Origin: JAKPAM01 sp047601745
Lineage (GTDB): Bacteria > Pseudomonadota > Gammaproteobacteria > Burkholderiales > Burkholderiaceae_E
Length of the DNA: 64,000 bases
NCBI GenBank assembly: GCA_047601745.1
Contig: JASGIS010000001.1
Coordinates: 2,294,001 to 2,358,000, forward strand
Reading direction: 5' to 3'
The notes beneath the pieces were generated by a model. It saw only the letters and a program-made list of their open reading frames with translations, ran no database searches and had not been told where the DNA came from. Position numbers and translations under genes: made by a program. Shown in pieces: positions 25,649 to 34,779 of this stretch. The first letter of the stretch is position 1, and the number at the start of each line of letters is the position of its first letter.

Positions 25649-25675
25649 GATGGTGTCCAGCCATCGTATTGATGG
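25649..25675. promoter_or_regulatory. Alternating GATGG/CCATC dyad, candidate LysR operator
   Basis: GATGG at 25649-25653, CCATC at 25661-25665 and GATGG at 25671-25675 give two nested inverted repeats between the divergent oxidoreductase and LysR starts. LysR proteins bind such spaced half-sites. This is an inference from position and symmetry. Confidence 0.5.
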
Positions 25676-25713
25676 TTCAATCGAAGAAAACCAGCAGATC
25701 CTTCCGGACACTG

Positions 25714-26703
25714 ATGCCAGATTTGCAGCAATCCTCCGCGCAGCCCGACACTCCGGTCTATGCCGAGTTGACGGCTTTCGTCGCGATCGCCGAGGCGAGT
25801 TCGTTCACGCAGGCCGCCGAGCGGCTCCATCGCGATGCCACCGTACTGTCCAAGCGTCTGCGCGCGCTCGAGACCCGGCTGGGCGTGCGGCTGCTCGAAC
25901 GCACGACGCGCCGGGTGCGATTGACCGAGGCCGGCGCCGGTTATCTGGAGCGCGCGCGCGAAATCCTGCGCGCGATCGACGAGGCCGACCGCGATGCGAT
26001 CGCCACCGTCGCCGGCGAACCGCGCGGACATCTGCGCCTGGCCCTGCCCGACACCTTCGGGCGCTTATGGCTGAAACCGGCGATCTATCGGTTCATGCGC
26101 GCGTATCCGCAGGTGACGATCGAAGCCGAGCTGTCCAATCGTTTCGTCGACCTGATCGGCGAACGCTTCGACCTGGCGGTGCGCCTGGGCGAGCTGACCG
26201 ATTCGCGCCTGGTCGCGCGCAGGATCGCCGCGCGGCGACGGCTGCTTTGCGCGTCGCCGGACTATCTGTCCCGGCGGGGTTACCCCGAACATCCGGACGA
26301 GTTGTCGCGGCACGATTGCCTGCTGTTCACCCGGCTGCGGCAGCCGGACCGCTGGGATCTTCAAGATACCCGCGGCGAACGGCGACGGGTGCAGGTGTCC
26401 GGGCCGTTGCGATCCGAAGATTCGGAGCTGCTGGCCGGAGCCGCTCAGGCGGGCCTGGGTATCATGCTGGGCACCGATTGGCTGCTCGCGCCCGCGCTGC
26501 GCTCGGGCGAACTGGTCAGAGTGCTGCCCGGATGGGAGGTGATCGACGACGGGGCGATCTATCTGGTCACGCCGTCGGGCAGCGCCGCCGCCAGCAAGAC
26601 GCGCGCGTTCAGCGACTGGATCGCCGGCGAATTGCGCGAGCCGCCCTGGCAACTGGCCGAGGAACGACCGGCAGGCCAAGGCACCGGGCCTCGAGGAACA
26701 TAG
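25714..26703 (+). CDS. LysR-family transcriptional regulator
   Basis: 329 residues from ATG 25714; an in-frame ATG at 25672 overlaps the dyad and is less likely. The N-terminal helix-turn-helix is clear (LTAFVAIAEASSFTQAAERL, then LSKRLRALETRLGVRLLERT). The effector-binding domain follows (GHLRLALPDTFGRLWLKP, FDLAVRLGELTDSRLVARRI). It resembles the CrgA/DsdC-like group common in Burkholderiales. It probably controls the divergent oxidoreductase and itself. Confidence 0.93.
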   Translation: MPDLQQSSAQPDTPVYAELTAFVAIAEASSFTQAAERLHRDATVLSKRLRALETRLGVRLLERTTRRVRLTEAGAGYLERAREILRAIDEADRDAIATVAGEPRGHLRLALPDTFGRLWLKPAIYRFMRAYPQVTIEAELSNRFVDLIGERFDLAVRLGELTDSRLVARRIAARRRLLCASPDYLSRRGYPEHPDELSRHDCLLFTRLRQPDRWDLQDTRGERRRVQVSGPLRSEDSELLAGAAQAGLGIMLGTDWLLAPALRSGELVRVLPGWEVIDDGAIYLVTPSGSAAASKTRAFSDWIAGELREPPWQLAEERPAGQGTGPRGT

Positions 26704-26735
26704 GGCCGGCACGACAGTGCAGCTTGCGCAGGCAC

Positions 26736-27743
26736 TTACCTCGTCGCCGTGCAGATCGACACGACTCTCGCTCCGGCGGCCGCTGCATCCGCGGTCGTCG
26801 CGGCAATGGATTCCGTGCCGAGCGCTATCGTTGGCGATGAGTGCGACGATGCCGAACCCGTCGACGCCTGCGCCGAAGCGGGCGCAGGGAAACCTGCGGG
26901 CGCCCTCGTCGTCATCACGATGCCGACCGCGACGAGCACGAGCCCCGGCAGATCGAGCCAGGCGACCGGTTCGCCGAAGATCAGGTGACTCAGGATCAGC
27001 CCGAACACCGGATTCATCAGGTGGAAAGAAGCGGCCGTCGCGGCGCCCGTCGTACGGATCAGGTATAGCCACAGCAGCATGGCGCCGATCGATACGGCCA
27101 GCGCCAGCCAGGCGATGGCCAGCCAGGCCGGGATCGGCACCGACGCGAGTCGACCGATCTCGACGCCGGGCAGCAGCAGCACGGCCGCGCCGAGCGCCTG
27201 CCAGAACGTGAGCGCCTGCGGGTCGAGGTCGGCGGTCCGCTGGCGTGCCCACAGCGTCGACAGCGAGAAGGCGAGCGCCGCGCCGCAGGCCATCAGGATG
27301 CCGCCGGCATCGGGATGCGCGGTGACGCGCGGACCGCAGATGAGCAACACGCCGATGAAGCCGAGGGCGACGCCGGCCAGGCGTTTCGACGTCAGCACTT
27401 CGCTGCCGATCGCGGCGGCCAGCAGCAGCGTGATGAAGGGCGCGCAACTGGTCACGATCACCACCATCGACGAGCCGATCCGGGCCATCGCATGGAAGGC
27501 CAGGCCGAGCGTGACCGCGTAGCCGAGCAGGCCGAGGATCAGACCGTTGACGACGGTGCGAGGATCGCGCCAGCGACGGGCGCGGAGCATCGGCGCCAGC
27601 ACGATGGCCGTCAGCACGAAGCGCAGGGCCAGCACCGATTCGGCATCGAGGGAGTTCATCGCGAACTTGCCGGCGATGAAGGCCGAGGTCCAGACGAGGC
27701 TGAACAGCAGTGCGAGGGCGTAGAGGCGGGCGGGTAGTTTCAT
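26736..27743 (-). CDS. EamA/DMT-family transporter
   Basis: 335 residues, ATG 27743. There are about ten hydrophobic helices in two similar halves, typical of drug/metabolite exporters (LVWTSAFIAGKFAMNSLDAE, GLILGLLGYAVTLGLAF, FIGVLLICGPRV; second half LAIAWLALAVSIGAMLLWL, NPVFGLILSHLIFGEP). The last 40 residues are Ala/Ser/Thr-rich and may be cytoplasmic. It ends 32 bases from the convergent LysR gene and is divergent from a second LysR gene at 27946. Confidence 0.92.
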   Translation of the reverse strand: MKLPARLYALALLFSLVWTSAFIAGKFAMNSLDAESVLALRFVLTAIVLAPMLRARRWRDPRTVVNGLILGLLGYAVTLGLAFHAMARIGSSMVVIVTSCAPFITLLLAAAIGSEVLTSKRLAGVALGFIGVLLICGPRVTAHPDAGGILMACGAALAFSLSTLWARQRTADLDPQALTFWQALGAAVLLLPGVEIGRLASVPIPAWLAIAWLALAVSIGAMLLWLYLIRTTGAATAASFHLMNPVFGLILSHLIFGEPVAWLDLPGLVLVAVGIVMTTRAPAGFPAPASAQASTGSASSHSSPTIALGTESIAATTADAAAAGARVVSICTATR

Positions 27744-27858
27744 GATGGCAGTCGATCGTCGAAGGGGCCCGGGCTGGCCGTCATCGCCGGCATGGCCGGA
27801 TCGGATCCGGCGTGGCCCGGCGCGGCGGAGCACGAGTCGACAGCATGGGCGCGCACGC

Positions 27859-27910
27859 AAAATCAGTAAAATGAATTAATCTATTCTATCGTTCAGTAAT
27901 AGTGATTTTG
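27859..27910. promoter_or_regulatory. AT-rich divergent promoter region
   Basis: About 50 bases far richer in A+T than the surroundings, between the EamA transporter and the divergent LysR gene. It contains AATCA...TGATT at its ends. It is a likely overlapping promoter/operator for both genes; exact boxes are not assigned. Confidence 0.45.
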
Positions 27911-27945
27911 ACGGGCTGCGCAGGCGGCCCATCAGGGAGCGCGTG

Positions 27946-28875
27946 ATGCTGGATTCTTCGCTCGAACAGGCGCTGATCGGGCCCGATGCGCGTCGGCTGA
28001 CCTTCGAGCAGTTGCGTACTTTCGTCGCGGTGGCCGAGGACGGCGGCTTCCAGCGTGCGGCGGCCCTGCTCAATCGCTCGCAATCGGCCGTGACCCAGAG
28101 CCTGCGCAAGCTCGAGGAGATACTCGGCTGCCGGCTGCTCGATCGGCGCCAGGGGCATGTCGGCGAGCTGACCGACGAAGGCCAGCAGTTCCTCGGCCAT
28201 GCGCGCGAACTGCTCGCGCGGGCCGCCGAGGCGCTGCAATCGGTCCGGGCCGAGCCGCTCGATGGCGTCGTTCGCGTCGGCGTGCCGGACGACTTCTCGG
28301 CACGGTCGATCAACCAGTTGCTGGGCCAGTGCGTGGCGCGCCATCCGCGGCTGCGCCTCGAGGTCCGCTCGGCCCAGTCGGCCGCGTTGCGCGAGCTCTA
28401 CGAGGACGAGCAGCTCGACATCGCGTTGTACAAGCAGGTCGGCGATCCGGCGTCGCTGCCCGCGTCGGCGCGGATCCTGCAGCGCGAATCGATCTGCTGG
28501 GTGCACCGGCTGCGGCGTTCGATCGACGCCTTCGACGTGGTGCCGCTGATCGGCTTCGCCGAAGGCTGCGGTTATCGCCGTGCCGCGACGGCGGCGCTGG
28601 CCGAACTGGGCAAGCCCTGGTATTTCGCCTATGCGAGCGCATCGTATTCGAACGTTCGCTCGGCGGTGATCGAGGGGCTGGGCGTCGCGGTGTTCCAGCG
28701 CTCGGCCGTCAGCGAGCCGATCCAGATCCTGGCCCGCGACGAGGGCTTCCCGGCCTTGCCCGGCTCGGCGCTGGTCATGCTGTGCCGCCCCGGTGACCCG
28801 ACCCGCGAACAGATCGCGGCGATGCTCGAACGCAGCCGGGCGACGCTGATTGACGACAAGGCATGGCCCCACTAG
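27946..28875 (+). CDS. LysR-family transcriptional regulator
   Basis: 309 residues. ATG 27946 has AGGGAG 6 bases upstream and is preferred over GTG 27943. The helix-turn-helix is LRTFVAVAEDGGFQRAAALL then SAVTQSLRKLEEILGCRLLD; the effector domain starts at GVVRVGVPDDFSARSINQL. It is likely the regulator of the divergent EamA exporter. Confidence 0.93.
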   Translation: MLDSSLEQALIGPDARRLTFEQLRTFVAVAEDGGFQRAAALLNRSQSAVTQSLRKLEEILGCRLLDRRQGHVGELTDEGQQFLGHARELLARAAEALQSVRAEPLDGVVRVGVPDDFSARSINQLLGQCVARHPRLRLEVRSAQSAALRELYEDEQLDIALYKQVGDPASLPASARILQRESICWVHRLRRSIDAFDVVPLIGFAEGCGYRRAATAALAELGKPWYFAYASASYSNVRSAVIEGLGVAVFQRSAVSEPIQILARDEGFPALPGSALVMLCRPGDPTREQIAAMLERSRATLIDDKAWPH

Positions 28876-28986
28876 CGGTAGCCTGGCGCCCGGCGCCGGG
28901 GGCGATGAAGGCGACCCGCTGGCCGCCATCCGGACCGAGACCGGCAAGCAGGCCGACGAGAAGATCATTTCCTTCGGCTCGACCCG

Positions 28987-29406
28987 ATGACGCACGGCGA
29001 ACCCGTGCTCGCGATAACGGATACGCACGCGCTGATCTGGGCAGCCACAGGCAACGTCAAGCGTCTTGGCCGCCGGGCGCGTCGCTTGTTCGAGCGGGCG
29101 GACGACGGCGAGTGTGCGATCTACATTCCCACGATCGCTCTGGTGGAGCTGGGCGAAGCCTGCCACCTGGGTGTCGTCACGCTGAACCGACCTTTCGATG
29201 CCTGGGTAAAAGCCGCTTTCGACAGCGGCTCGTACCTGCCGGCGCCGTTGACGCCCGAGGTGGTGCATGCGGCGCAGAGCTTGTACGGCATCCCGGAACG
29301 GGGCGATCGGCTGATCGCGGCGACGGCTGTCGTGCTGGATCTGCCGCTGATCACGCGCGATGAGCAGATCGCCCGTAGTGCCGGCGTCGAGTGCGTCTGG
29401 CGCTAG
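28987..29406 (+). CDS. PIN-domain protein, VapC-like, without a visible antitoxin
   Basis: 139 residues from ATG 28987. PIN acidic residues are in ITDTHALIWAATG, the Glu of IALVELGEA, ERGDRLIAATAV and ITRDEQIA. Toxins of this subgroup are RNases usually encoded just after a small antitoxin with an overlapping start. Here the preceding 111 bases between the LysR stop and this start encode no recognisable antitoxin; only a short open frame overlaps the start. It is convergent with the STAND-WD40 gene (8-base gap). Confidence 0.85.
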   Translation: MTHGEPVLAITDTHALIWAATGNVKRLGRRARRLFERADDGECAIYIPTIALVELGEACHLGVVTLNRPFDAWVKAAFDSGSYLPAPLTPEVVHAAQSLYGIPERGDRLIAATAVVLDLPLITRDEQIARSAGVECVWR

Positions 29407-29413
29407 CCGCGGG

Positions 29414-32400
29414 TCAACTAGTGGGCTGCCCGGCCTCGTCGGGCGGCACCGGCAGGCCCGGGCATTGGATCCGGTACGGATCCTTGTCCGATACGAACTT
29501 CCGCCATTCGCGGTCGCTCAGGTTGCGCGTCAGTTTCGCGCAGATCCGTTCGGGCCAGGCTTCCGGCCCCGGCCACAGACGCACCGTTCCGTCGGCGCCC
29601 GCCGAGACGATGCCGCGCCGATCGGGGGTCATCGCGACGCCGTCGACCCGCCCCTGATGGCCGGCGAAAAGCGCGTCGAAGCGCCGGTCGATCGAGCCGT
29701 CGCCCTCGAGGTTCCACTGACGCAGCGCGCCATCCGCGGCGCCGGCCACGATCCGATCGTCGTCGCTGCTGAACGCGAGACTCGTCACCTTGTCCACGAG
29801 GCGGCCGAACCCCCTGCGCGGATCGGGCTCTCCGGTCCGGCTGATCCACAGACGCAGCGTTTCGGCCTTCTGCGAAGCCGGTTTGCCGTTCGGCGCATGG
29901 GTGCCGGCCATGGCTCGAGTACCGCCCGACGCGATCGTCTTCCCGTCGTGGCTGAAGGCGACCGCGAGTACCGGGCCGTCGTGAGCCATCGGCCGCAGCG
30001 GAATCTGCCGATGCTCGGCCACGTTCCATACGCGCACCGTTCCGTCGTCGCCGCCGGATGCGAGGCGCTCGCCTTCGGGGTCGAAAGCGACCGTGTTCAC
30101 GCCGCCGTCGTGACCGGTGAGCGGCGGATCGATCGCTTCGATCGCGCGACCGCCGGCGCCGCTCGCGGCACCGATGCGCCACAGCCGTATCGTCCCGTCC
30201 TGGCTCGCCGAGGCGAGCCGCCGGCCTTGCGGATCGAACGCGATGCTCCAGATCATGCTGCTGTGCAGACGCTCGGAGCTCGCGATCTGTTGCCCGCTCG
30301 CGATGTCCCACAGTCGCACGACGCCGTCGTCGCCTCCGGCCGCCACGCGATTGCCGTCGGCACTCAGGGCGACGCTCCAGATCTTCACCGGCGCCTGCAG
30401 ATCGACGCGCCAGCGCGGACACCCGGGCGGAGCGACGTCCGGACACCCGGACGGATCGACATCCCAGACCCGCACGATCCGATCCCAGCTTCCGGCGGCG
30501 ATCCGGTTACCCGAACGGCTGATCGCGACGCTCGACACGAACGGGGCCGGCGTCGACGCCGGAGCCGACGTCGATTCCGGGGCCGGCGTCGATGCCGGGG
30601 CCGACGTCGATGCCGGGGACGCGGCACCGGTCACGGAGGTCCGGGCGCCACCGGCCGCATCGCCGGGCCCGTCGAGCGTGCGGCTGGCTGTCGCGGCCAG
30701 ATCCCAAAGCGCGATGCCGCCGCCGTCGCTGCCCGAAGCGACCCGTCCGTCGCGGGCCACGGCGATCGACTGCAAGCCGCGAGAATAAGCCTCGAACGGT
30801 CCCCCGCCAGCCGCGGCCGCGACCGTATCCCACGCGCGAAGCTCGCCGTCCCAGGCACCGGAGGCCAGGCCGAGGCGATCGGCGAGAAAAGCCACGCAGC
30901 AGATGCCGCTCGAATGCTCGGACAGGACCTTGGCGACGCCGTACTCGGGCCCGTCGGGATCCGGCGGGTCCTTGGGCTCCCACAGAACGATCGTCCGATC
31001 CTCGCCGGCCGACACGAGCAGATTGCCGTCGGGCCTGAACGCGACGCTCCGTACGGCTCCGGTGTGCCCGGCAAGCGGTTCGCCGACCTGCCGGCGCGAC
31101 TCGATGTTCCATACGCGCAGCGTGCTGTCCTCGCTTGCCGACACCAAGTATCTGCCGTCGGGATGGAAGGCGATCGCGCTCACCGGCGCATTGTGCTCAC
31201 CGAGCAAGGCGCCCAGATAAGTTCCGTCTTCGGCGTTCCAGACGCGCAGCGTCCGATCGTCGCCGCCCGATACGATGAACTTGCCCGAAGGGCTGAACGC
31301 CAGCGCTTTGACCGCACCGACATGCCGCGCCATCCGGATGGCCGCCGGCCGGATCGTTCCGTCATGCCCGACGTCCCACAGCCGCACGGTCCCGTCCTCG
31401 CCTGCCGAGGCAAGACGGCGTCCGTCGGGGCTGCGCGCGAGCGCCCAGATCCAGCCCTCGTGGCCCGCTTCGGTCCTGCCGTGCTGCGGACCGCTCGGCT
31501 GGCCGCTCGCGGCATCGAAGACCAGGAGCCTGCCGCTGTCGCCATCGGTCGCGACCAGCAATCTGCGGTCGTCCGGGAACAACCCGCGGTCGTCGAGGAA
31601 CACCAGTCCGCTGACCGTCTGTTCGGTCGGGATCAGCCGCAGCAATTGCGGGCGCTCCAGCAGCTCCTTCACCATCGCCCCGACGACCGCGTCGGTATTC
31701 ACGCCGAGGTTGCGGGCGGCCATCAGTTGCAGCAGCACCCGATCGGGCCGGGTGGTGCGAGCGCCGTCCAGCATCGCCTGCGCCTCACCGACGAGCCGCT
31801 CCTGCAGTGCGGCGAGGCGGGCTCTGTCGGCCTCGGTCTCCGCCCGCCGGGCCACCAGCCAGAATCCCACGCACAGCGCGATGACGATGGACAGCAGCCC
31901 GCAGACGACGGACAACCTCCGGCTGGATCGCCTTGCTCGCGCCCTCTCGGTCTCCGCACGGGTCCGTTCGAGTTCCGCCCGCGCTCGCTCGGCCTCGGCG
32001 CGGCGCTTCGCATCCTCCGCCTGCTCGCGCCGCTCGCGTTCGACCCGGGCCTCTTCCTCTGCCTGCTGCTGCAGCCGCTTCGCCTGCTCTTCGCTCGCCT
32101 TAGCGCGGCGCAGGTCGCGAGCCTCGCGCACGACCTCGACGAGGCGATCGTGGATCAGTTCGATTCGCCGGGTGTCTTCCTGCTGGTCGATGCGCAGCAG
32201 GCGATGGTCGTCGGTCAGCCGCTGCAGCTCCGTCTGCGTGATCCGGCCCTCGTCGATCGCCGCATCCACCGGATAGTTGCCGCGATAGCGCTCTCCCTGG
32301 ATCAGCTCCGATTCGATGAATTCCGGCACGCGCTCCGGCATCCCTTCGATCGCCTCGCGGTAGAACGCCGCGAGAATGTCCTCGCCCGCGCGGTCGACCA

Positions 32401-33358
32401 GTTCGGCATCGACGCGAGCGCCGGCGCTGCGAAGGCGGTTCAAGCGCGTGCAGCACAGGCTCAGCAGGACCGGTTCGACGGTCGAGGGCAGGCGCTCGGA
32501 TGCCGGTTGCCGGTTCGCGGATTCCGGTTGTCCGTCCTCGGACTCGTGGGCTCGACCGCTGACGAGGTCGACGATCTTCGGCGCGATACCGGCTTCCAGC
32601 ACATCGCGTCCGGATAGTTCGACCGCCTCGATCGCCTTCTCGCGAGACATCGGCAGCAGCCGCAACCGATGCTCGAGCAGGGACGGAACCTTGTTCTTCC
32701 AGCCGTCGATCTCGGGCAGGAAGTCTTCGCGAAAGGACAGCAGCACGCGGTAGCGCCGCGTGCGCAGATCGAAACGGCGGCGCAATTCGCGGCTCGTTCG
32801 ATCGCTCGACAGATCGGCCGGGATCCGGTTGTCGAGAAGATCGGCCAGCGAATCGAAGATCGCGCCGATGCGCTCGCGCCGGCCGCCGCGCGAGAACAGC
32901 TCCTCGAACTGGTCGAAGACGAGCACGGGTACCAGCGGAAAGTTGTCCCGGGTCCAGACCTCGAAGTCGGTGCGGTGCAGATAGCGCCATAAGTCCTCGT
33001 CGGATTCGCGGCGCGGGAATTCGGCGCCGGCGTGCGCCATCTCCTCTTCCAGTCGCCGGGCGGCCTGCTCGAGCGGCGGCCGATCGGCATTTTCCGAGAA
33101 GTCCAGACGCATATGGACGGGCAGAAAATGCTCGGTGCGCAACGGCGGAAACACCCCGGCGAGCAGCAACGAACTCTTGCCCAGTCCGGAGGCGCCGTAC
33201 AGGATCGTCAGCGGTGCGAGCCGGATCAGCCGCAGCAACTCTTCGGCTTCCTCCTTGCGTCCGTGAAAGAAGTTCTTCGAGGCTTCGTCATAGGGCGCCA
33301 GACCCGGCCACGGATGCTGTTCATCGAGGCAGGGGGCCGGGGCGCGCTCGTCGTTCAT
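29414..33358 (-). CDS. STAND NTPase with transmembrane helix and WD40 propellers
   Basis: 1314 residues. N terminus: WPGLAPYDEASKNFFHGR, Walker A GASGLGKSS 55-63 and Walker B VLVFDQFEELF 145-155, the novel-STAND (nSTAND1) pattern. A Glu/Arg-rich coiled coil spans about 415-478. One hydrophobic helix spans about 482-503. From about 575 to the end there are many WD40 repeats (for example LASAGEDGTVRLWDV, FIVSGGDDRTLRVWNAEDG). STAND proteins bind NTP and oligomerise on sensing a ligand, usually through the repeats. The basic flank before the helix suggests N-terminus-in topology with the WD40 part possibly periplasmic (inference). Its start overlaps the SIR2-TIR stop as ATGA. A Ser/Thr/Pro/Ala repeat splits the WD40 array around residue 930. 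Confidence 0.93.
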   Translation of the reverse strand: MNDERAPAPCLDEQHPWPGLAPYDEASKNFFHGRKEEAEELLRLIRLAPLTILYGASGLGKSSLLLAGVFPPLRTEHFLPVHMRLDFSENADRPPLEQAARRLEEEMAHAGAEFPRRESDEDLWRYLHRTDFEVWTRDNFPLVPVLVFDQFEELFSRGGRRERIGAIFDSLADLLDNRIPADLSSDRTSRELRRRFDLRTRRYRVLLSFREDFLPEIDGWKNKVPSLLEHRLRLLPMSREKAIEAVELSGRDVLEAGIAPKIVDLVSGRAHESEDGQPESANRQPASERLPSTVEPVLLSLCCTRLNRLRSAGARVDAELVDRAGEDILAAFYREAIEGMPERVPEFIESELIQGERYRGNYPVDAAIDEGRITQTELQRLTDDHRLLRIDQQEDTRRIELIHDRLVEVVREARDLRRAKASEEQAKRLQQQAEEEARVERERREQAEDAKRRAEAERARAELERTRAETERARARRSSRRLSVVCGLLSIVIALCVGFWLVARRAETEADRARLAALQERLVGEAQAMLDGARTTRPDRVLLQLMAARNLGVNTDAVVGAMVKELLERPQLLRLIPTEQTVSGLVFLDDRGLFPDDRRLLVATDGDSGRLLVFDAASGQPSGPQHGRTEAGHEGWIWALARSPDGRRLASAGEDGTVRLWDVGHDGTIRPAAIRMARHVGAVKALAFSPSGKFIVSGGDDRTLRVWNAEDGTYLGALLGEHNAPVSAIAFHPDGRYLVSASEDSTLRVWNIESRRQVGEPLAGHTGAVRSVAFRPDGNLLVSAGEDRTIVLWEPKDPPDPDGPEYGVAKVLSEHSSGICCVAFLADRLGLASGAWDGELRAWDTVAAAAGGGPFEAYSRGLQSIAVARDGRVASGSDGGGIALWDLAATASRTLDGPGDAAGGARTSVTGAASPASTSAPASTPAPESTSAPASTPAPFVSSVAISRSGNRIAAGSWDRIVRVWDVDPSGCPDVAPPGCPRWRVDLQAPVKIWSVALSADGNRVAAGGDDGVVRLWDIASGQQIASSERLHSSMIWSIAFDPQGRRLASASQDGTIRLWRIGAASGAGGRAIEAIDPPLTGHDGGVNTVAFDPEGERLASGGDDGTVRVWNVAEHRQIPLRPMAHDGPVLAVAFSHDGKTIASGGTRAMAGTHAPNGKPASQKAETLRLWISRTGEPDPRRGFGRLVDKVTSLAFSSDDDRIVAGAADGALRQWNLEGDGSIDRRFDALFAGHQGRVDGVAMTPDRRGIVSAGADGTVRLWPGPEAWPERICAKLTRNLSDREWRKFVSDKDPYRIQCPGLPVPPDEAGQPTS
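30548..30620. repeat. GCCGGCGTCGA-type repeat inside the WD40 gene
   Basis: Degenerate 18-bp-spaced repeats (about 4 units) on coding sequence, encoding alternating APAST/APEST units on the minus strand. They form a flexible insertion within the WD40 array and could vary in length without frame loss. Confidence 0.65.
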
Positions 33359-34779
33359 GTTCGCGCCTCGGGCCTGCGCGCTTCGCGAAGCAGCTTCTGC
33401 AGCGTCGAATTCGTCCGCCCATCGGGAATGCCGTCAGGCGCATGACCGAAATCGAGCTTGCGCCAAGCGCGCACCGGCTCGGCCGTGTAGCGGTCCGGCT
33501 CATAATCGGGGTCGACGATCAGCGGAACGACGAAGCTGCGATTCATTCCCTCGTTCCGCTCGTTCGCCGCCCGCCACTCCTTGAAGACGAATCCTTCGCC
33601 GCGCTGGTCGGCGGCCTCGGACACCAAGGGCAGGAAATAGCGGCAACTGTCTATGCCGTCGAGAATGCGCTGACCGAAACTGGCGCCCGGCTCGATGTCC
33701 TGGCGGTCGAACCAGATCTCGCGCTCGCCGACGCCCAGCCCCCTTAGCGCCTCCACGAGTTTTTCGGCACGCGAACGGTCGGTCCCGCGGGAATAACTGA
33801 CGAAGAAGACGGTTCCGGCCGCCGGCGTTTCGATCTCCGGCGACGAACCGTTGATCGGACTCTCGGCGCCGGTCCGCTCGCACCAGCGCCGGTGAAGTTC
33901 CGCCACGAAATCGGCCGGCCCGACGTCGGACAGAATCTCGGTGTCCCTGCTGTAGGCCTTCAGAAACGTCACCAGCGGTCCGGTCGCGTCGACCGGTTCG
34001 ATCAGCCACTCGCGCTTGCGCTTGCTCGCGGACAGCCTGCCTTTGTTCGTGATCCGCAGAAAGAGCCGGCTCAGCCAGTCCGAGAAATTGCAGCCGATCA
34101 ACAGCAGATTGTGCTGCTGCAATTCGCCGAAGAATCGTGCCGGTACATGGCTCCCGCCGGTGACCATGCTGTGCGCATACTCGAGGACGTCCTCGTCGTT
34201 GATCGCGAACAGCGGCGCCGGACACGACTTGCCGAACAGGTAGAGCAACTGGGCCTCGCCGGCCCGATCGCGCCAGTCCGCAGGCAGGTCGCGCACTTCG
34301 CTGGCGGAAAGCTCCGGCGAATGCACGATCTCGTTGACCGCGCAGCGCCTGCGCAGCGCCCGGGCCAGCAGATCGTCGGGTGTCAGCGTGACGAACAGGC
34401 GAAAGTCGACGATCTGCGCCAACTGGTCCAGCGCGGCCGGAAGCGGCCGCTCGTTCGAGTTCGACAGGCAGCGGATCGCGTCATGGACATCACTGTAGAG
34501 ATCCTGCGGGTTCTGCACGACGAGTTCACCGTCGACCTGCGCCTGCCCGAGCAGGCGAACGACCTCGTTCAGCTCCCGGAACGGTGGAAGGCCCTGCGGC
34601 GGGACCGGCTGCTCGTACAGCTTCAGCAGGCGCTCGGCGACGATGGCCTGCAGCGATCGCGTTTCCTGATCCTCGATCGACAGCAGTTGCGGACCCACGA
34701 CCGGAATGACCAGTCCATCCCGGATCTGGTCGATCAGCCTTCGCCATGCGGGCTCTTTCATGATCTCTTTCATGGTCAT
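33355..34779 (-). CDS. SIR2-like / TIR domain fusion protein
   Basis: 474 residues from ATG 34779 (overlaps the SBP stop as ATGA). Residues 1-300 resemble the SIR2_2-like fold of anti-phage and STAND-linked proteins: VIPVVGPQLLS 24-34, FVTLTPDDLLARAL 129-142, LLYLFGK 178-184 and LLLIGCNFSDWLSRLFLR 225-242. The usual active-site Asn (in TTNYD) and His (in LHG) are replaced here, so this SIR2 part is probably inactive. Residues about 321-420 are a TIR domain (TVFFVSYSRGTDRSRAEKL, IWFDRQDIEPGASFG, FVFKEWRAA with Glu401 as candidate NADase residue). It could be the effector of the locus, depleting NAD or making a signal nucleotide (inference). Confidence 0.88.
   Translation of the reverse strand: MTMKEIMKEPAWRRLIDQIRDGLVIPVVGPQLLSIEDQETRSLQAIVAERLLKLYEQPVPPQGLPPFRELNEVVRLLGQAQVDGELVVQNPQDLYSDVHDAIRCLSNSNERPLPAALDQLAQIVDFRLFVTLTPDDLLARALRRRCAVNEIVHSPELSASEVRDLPADWRDRAGEAQLLYLFGKSCPAPLFAINDEDVLEYAHSMVTGGSHVPARFFGELQQHNLLLIGCNFSDWLSRLFLRITNKGRLSASKRKREWLIEPVDATGPLVTFLKAYSRDTEILSDVGPADFVAELHRRWCERTGAESPINGSSPEIETPAAGTVFFVSYSRGTDRSRAEKLVEALRGLGVGEREIWFDRQDIEPGASFGQRILDGIDSCRYFLPLVSEAADQRGEGFVFKEWRAANERNEGMNRSFVVPLIVDPDYEPDRYTAEPVRAWRKLDFGHAPDGIPDGRTNSTLQKLLREARRPEART

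Noticed and set aside
26065..27447. Long minus-strand frame spanning LysR and EamA genes
   Set aside because: Runs antisense to one recognised gene and out of frame in the other; no conserved motif.
28863..28986. Possible antitoxin reading frame in front of the orphan PIN gene
   Set aside because: A short frame ends in an overlap with the PIN start, but it has no start codon of its own, no DNA-binding motif, and is rich in Gly/Ala/Asp.
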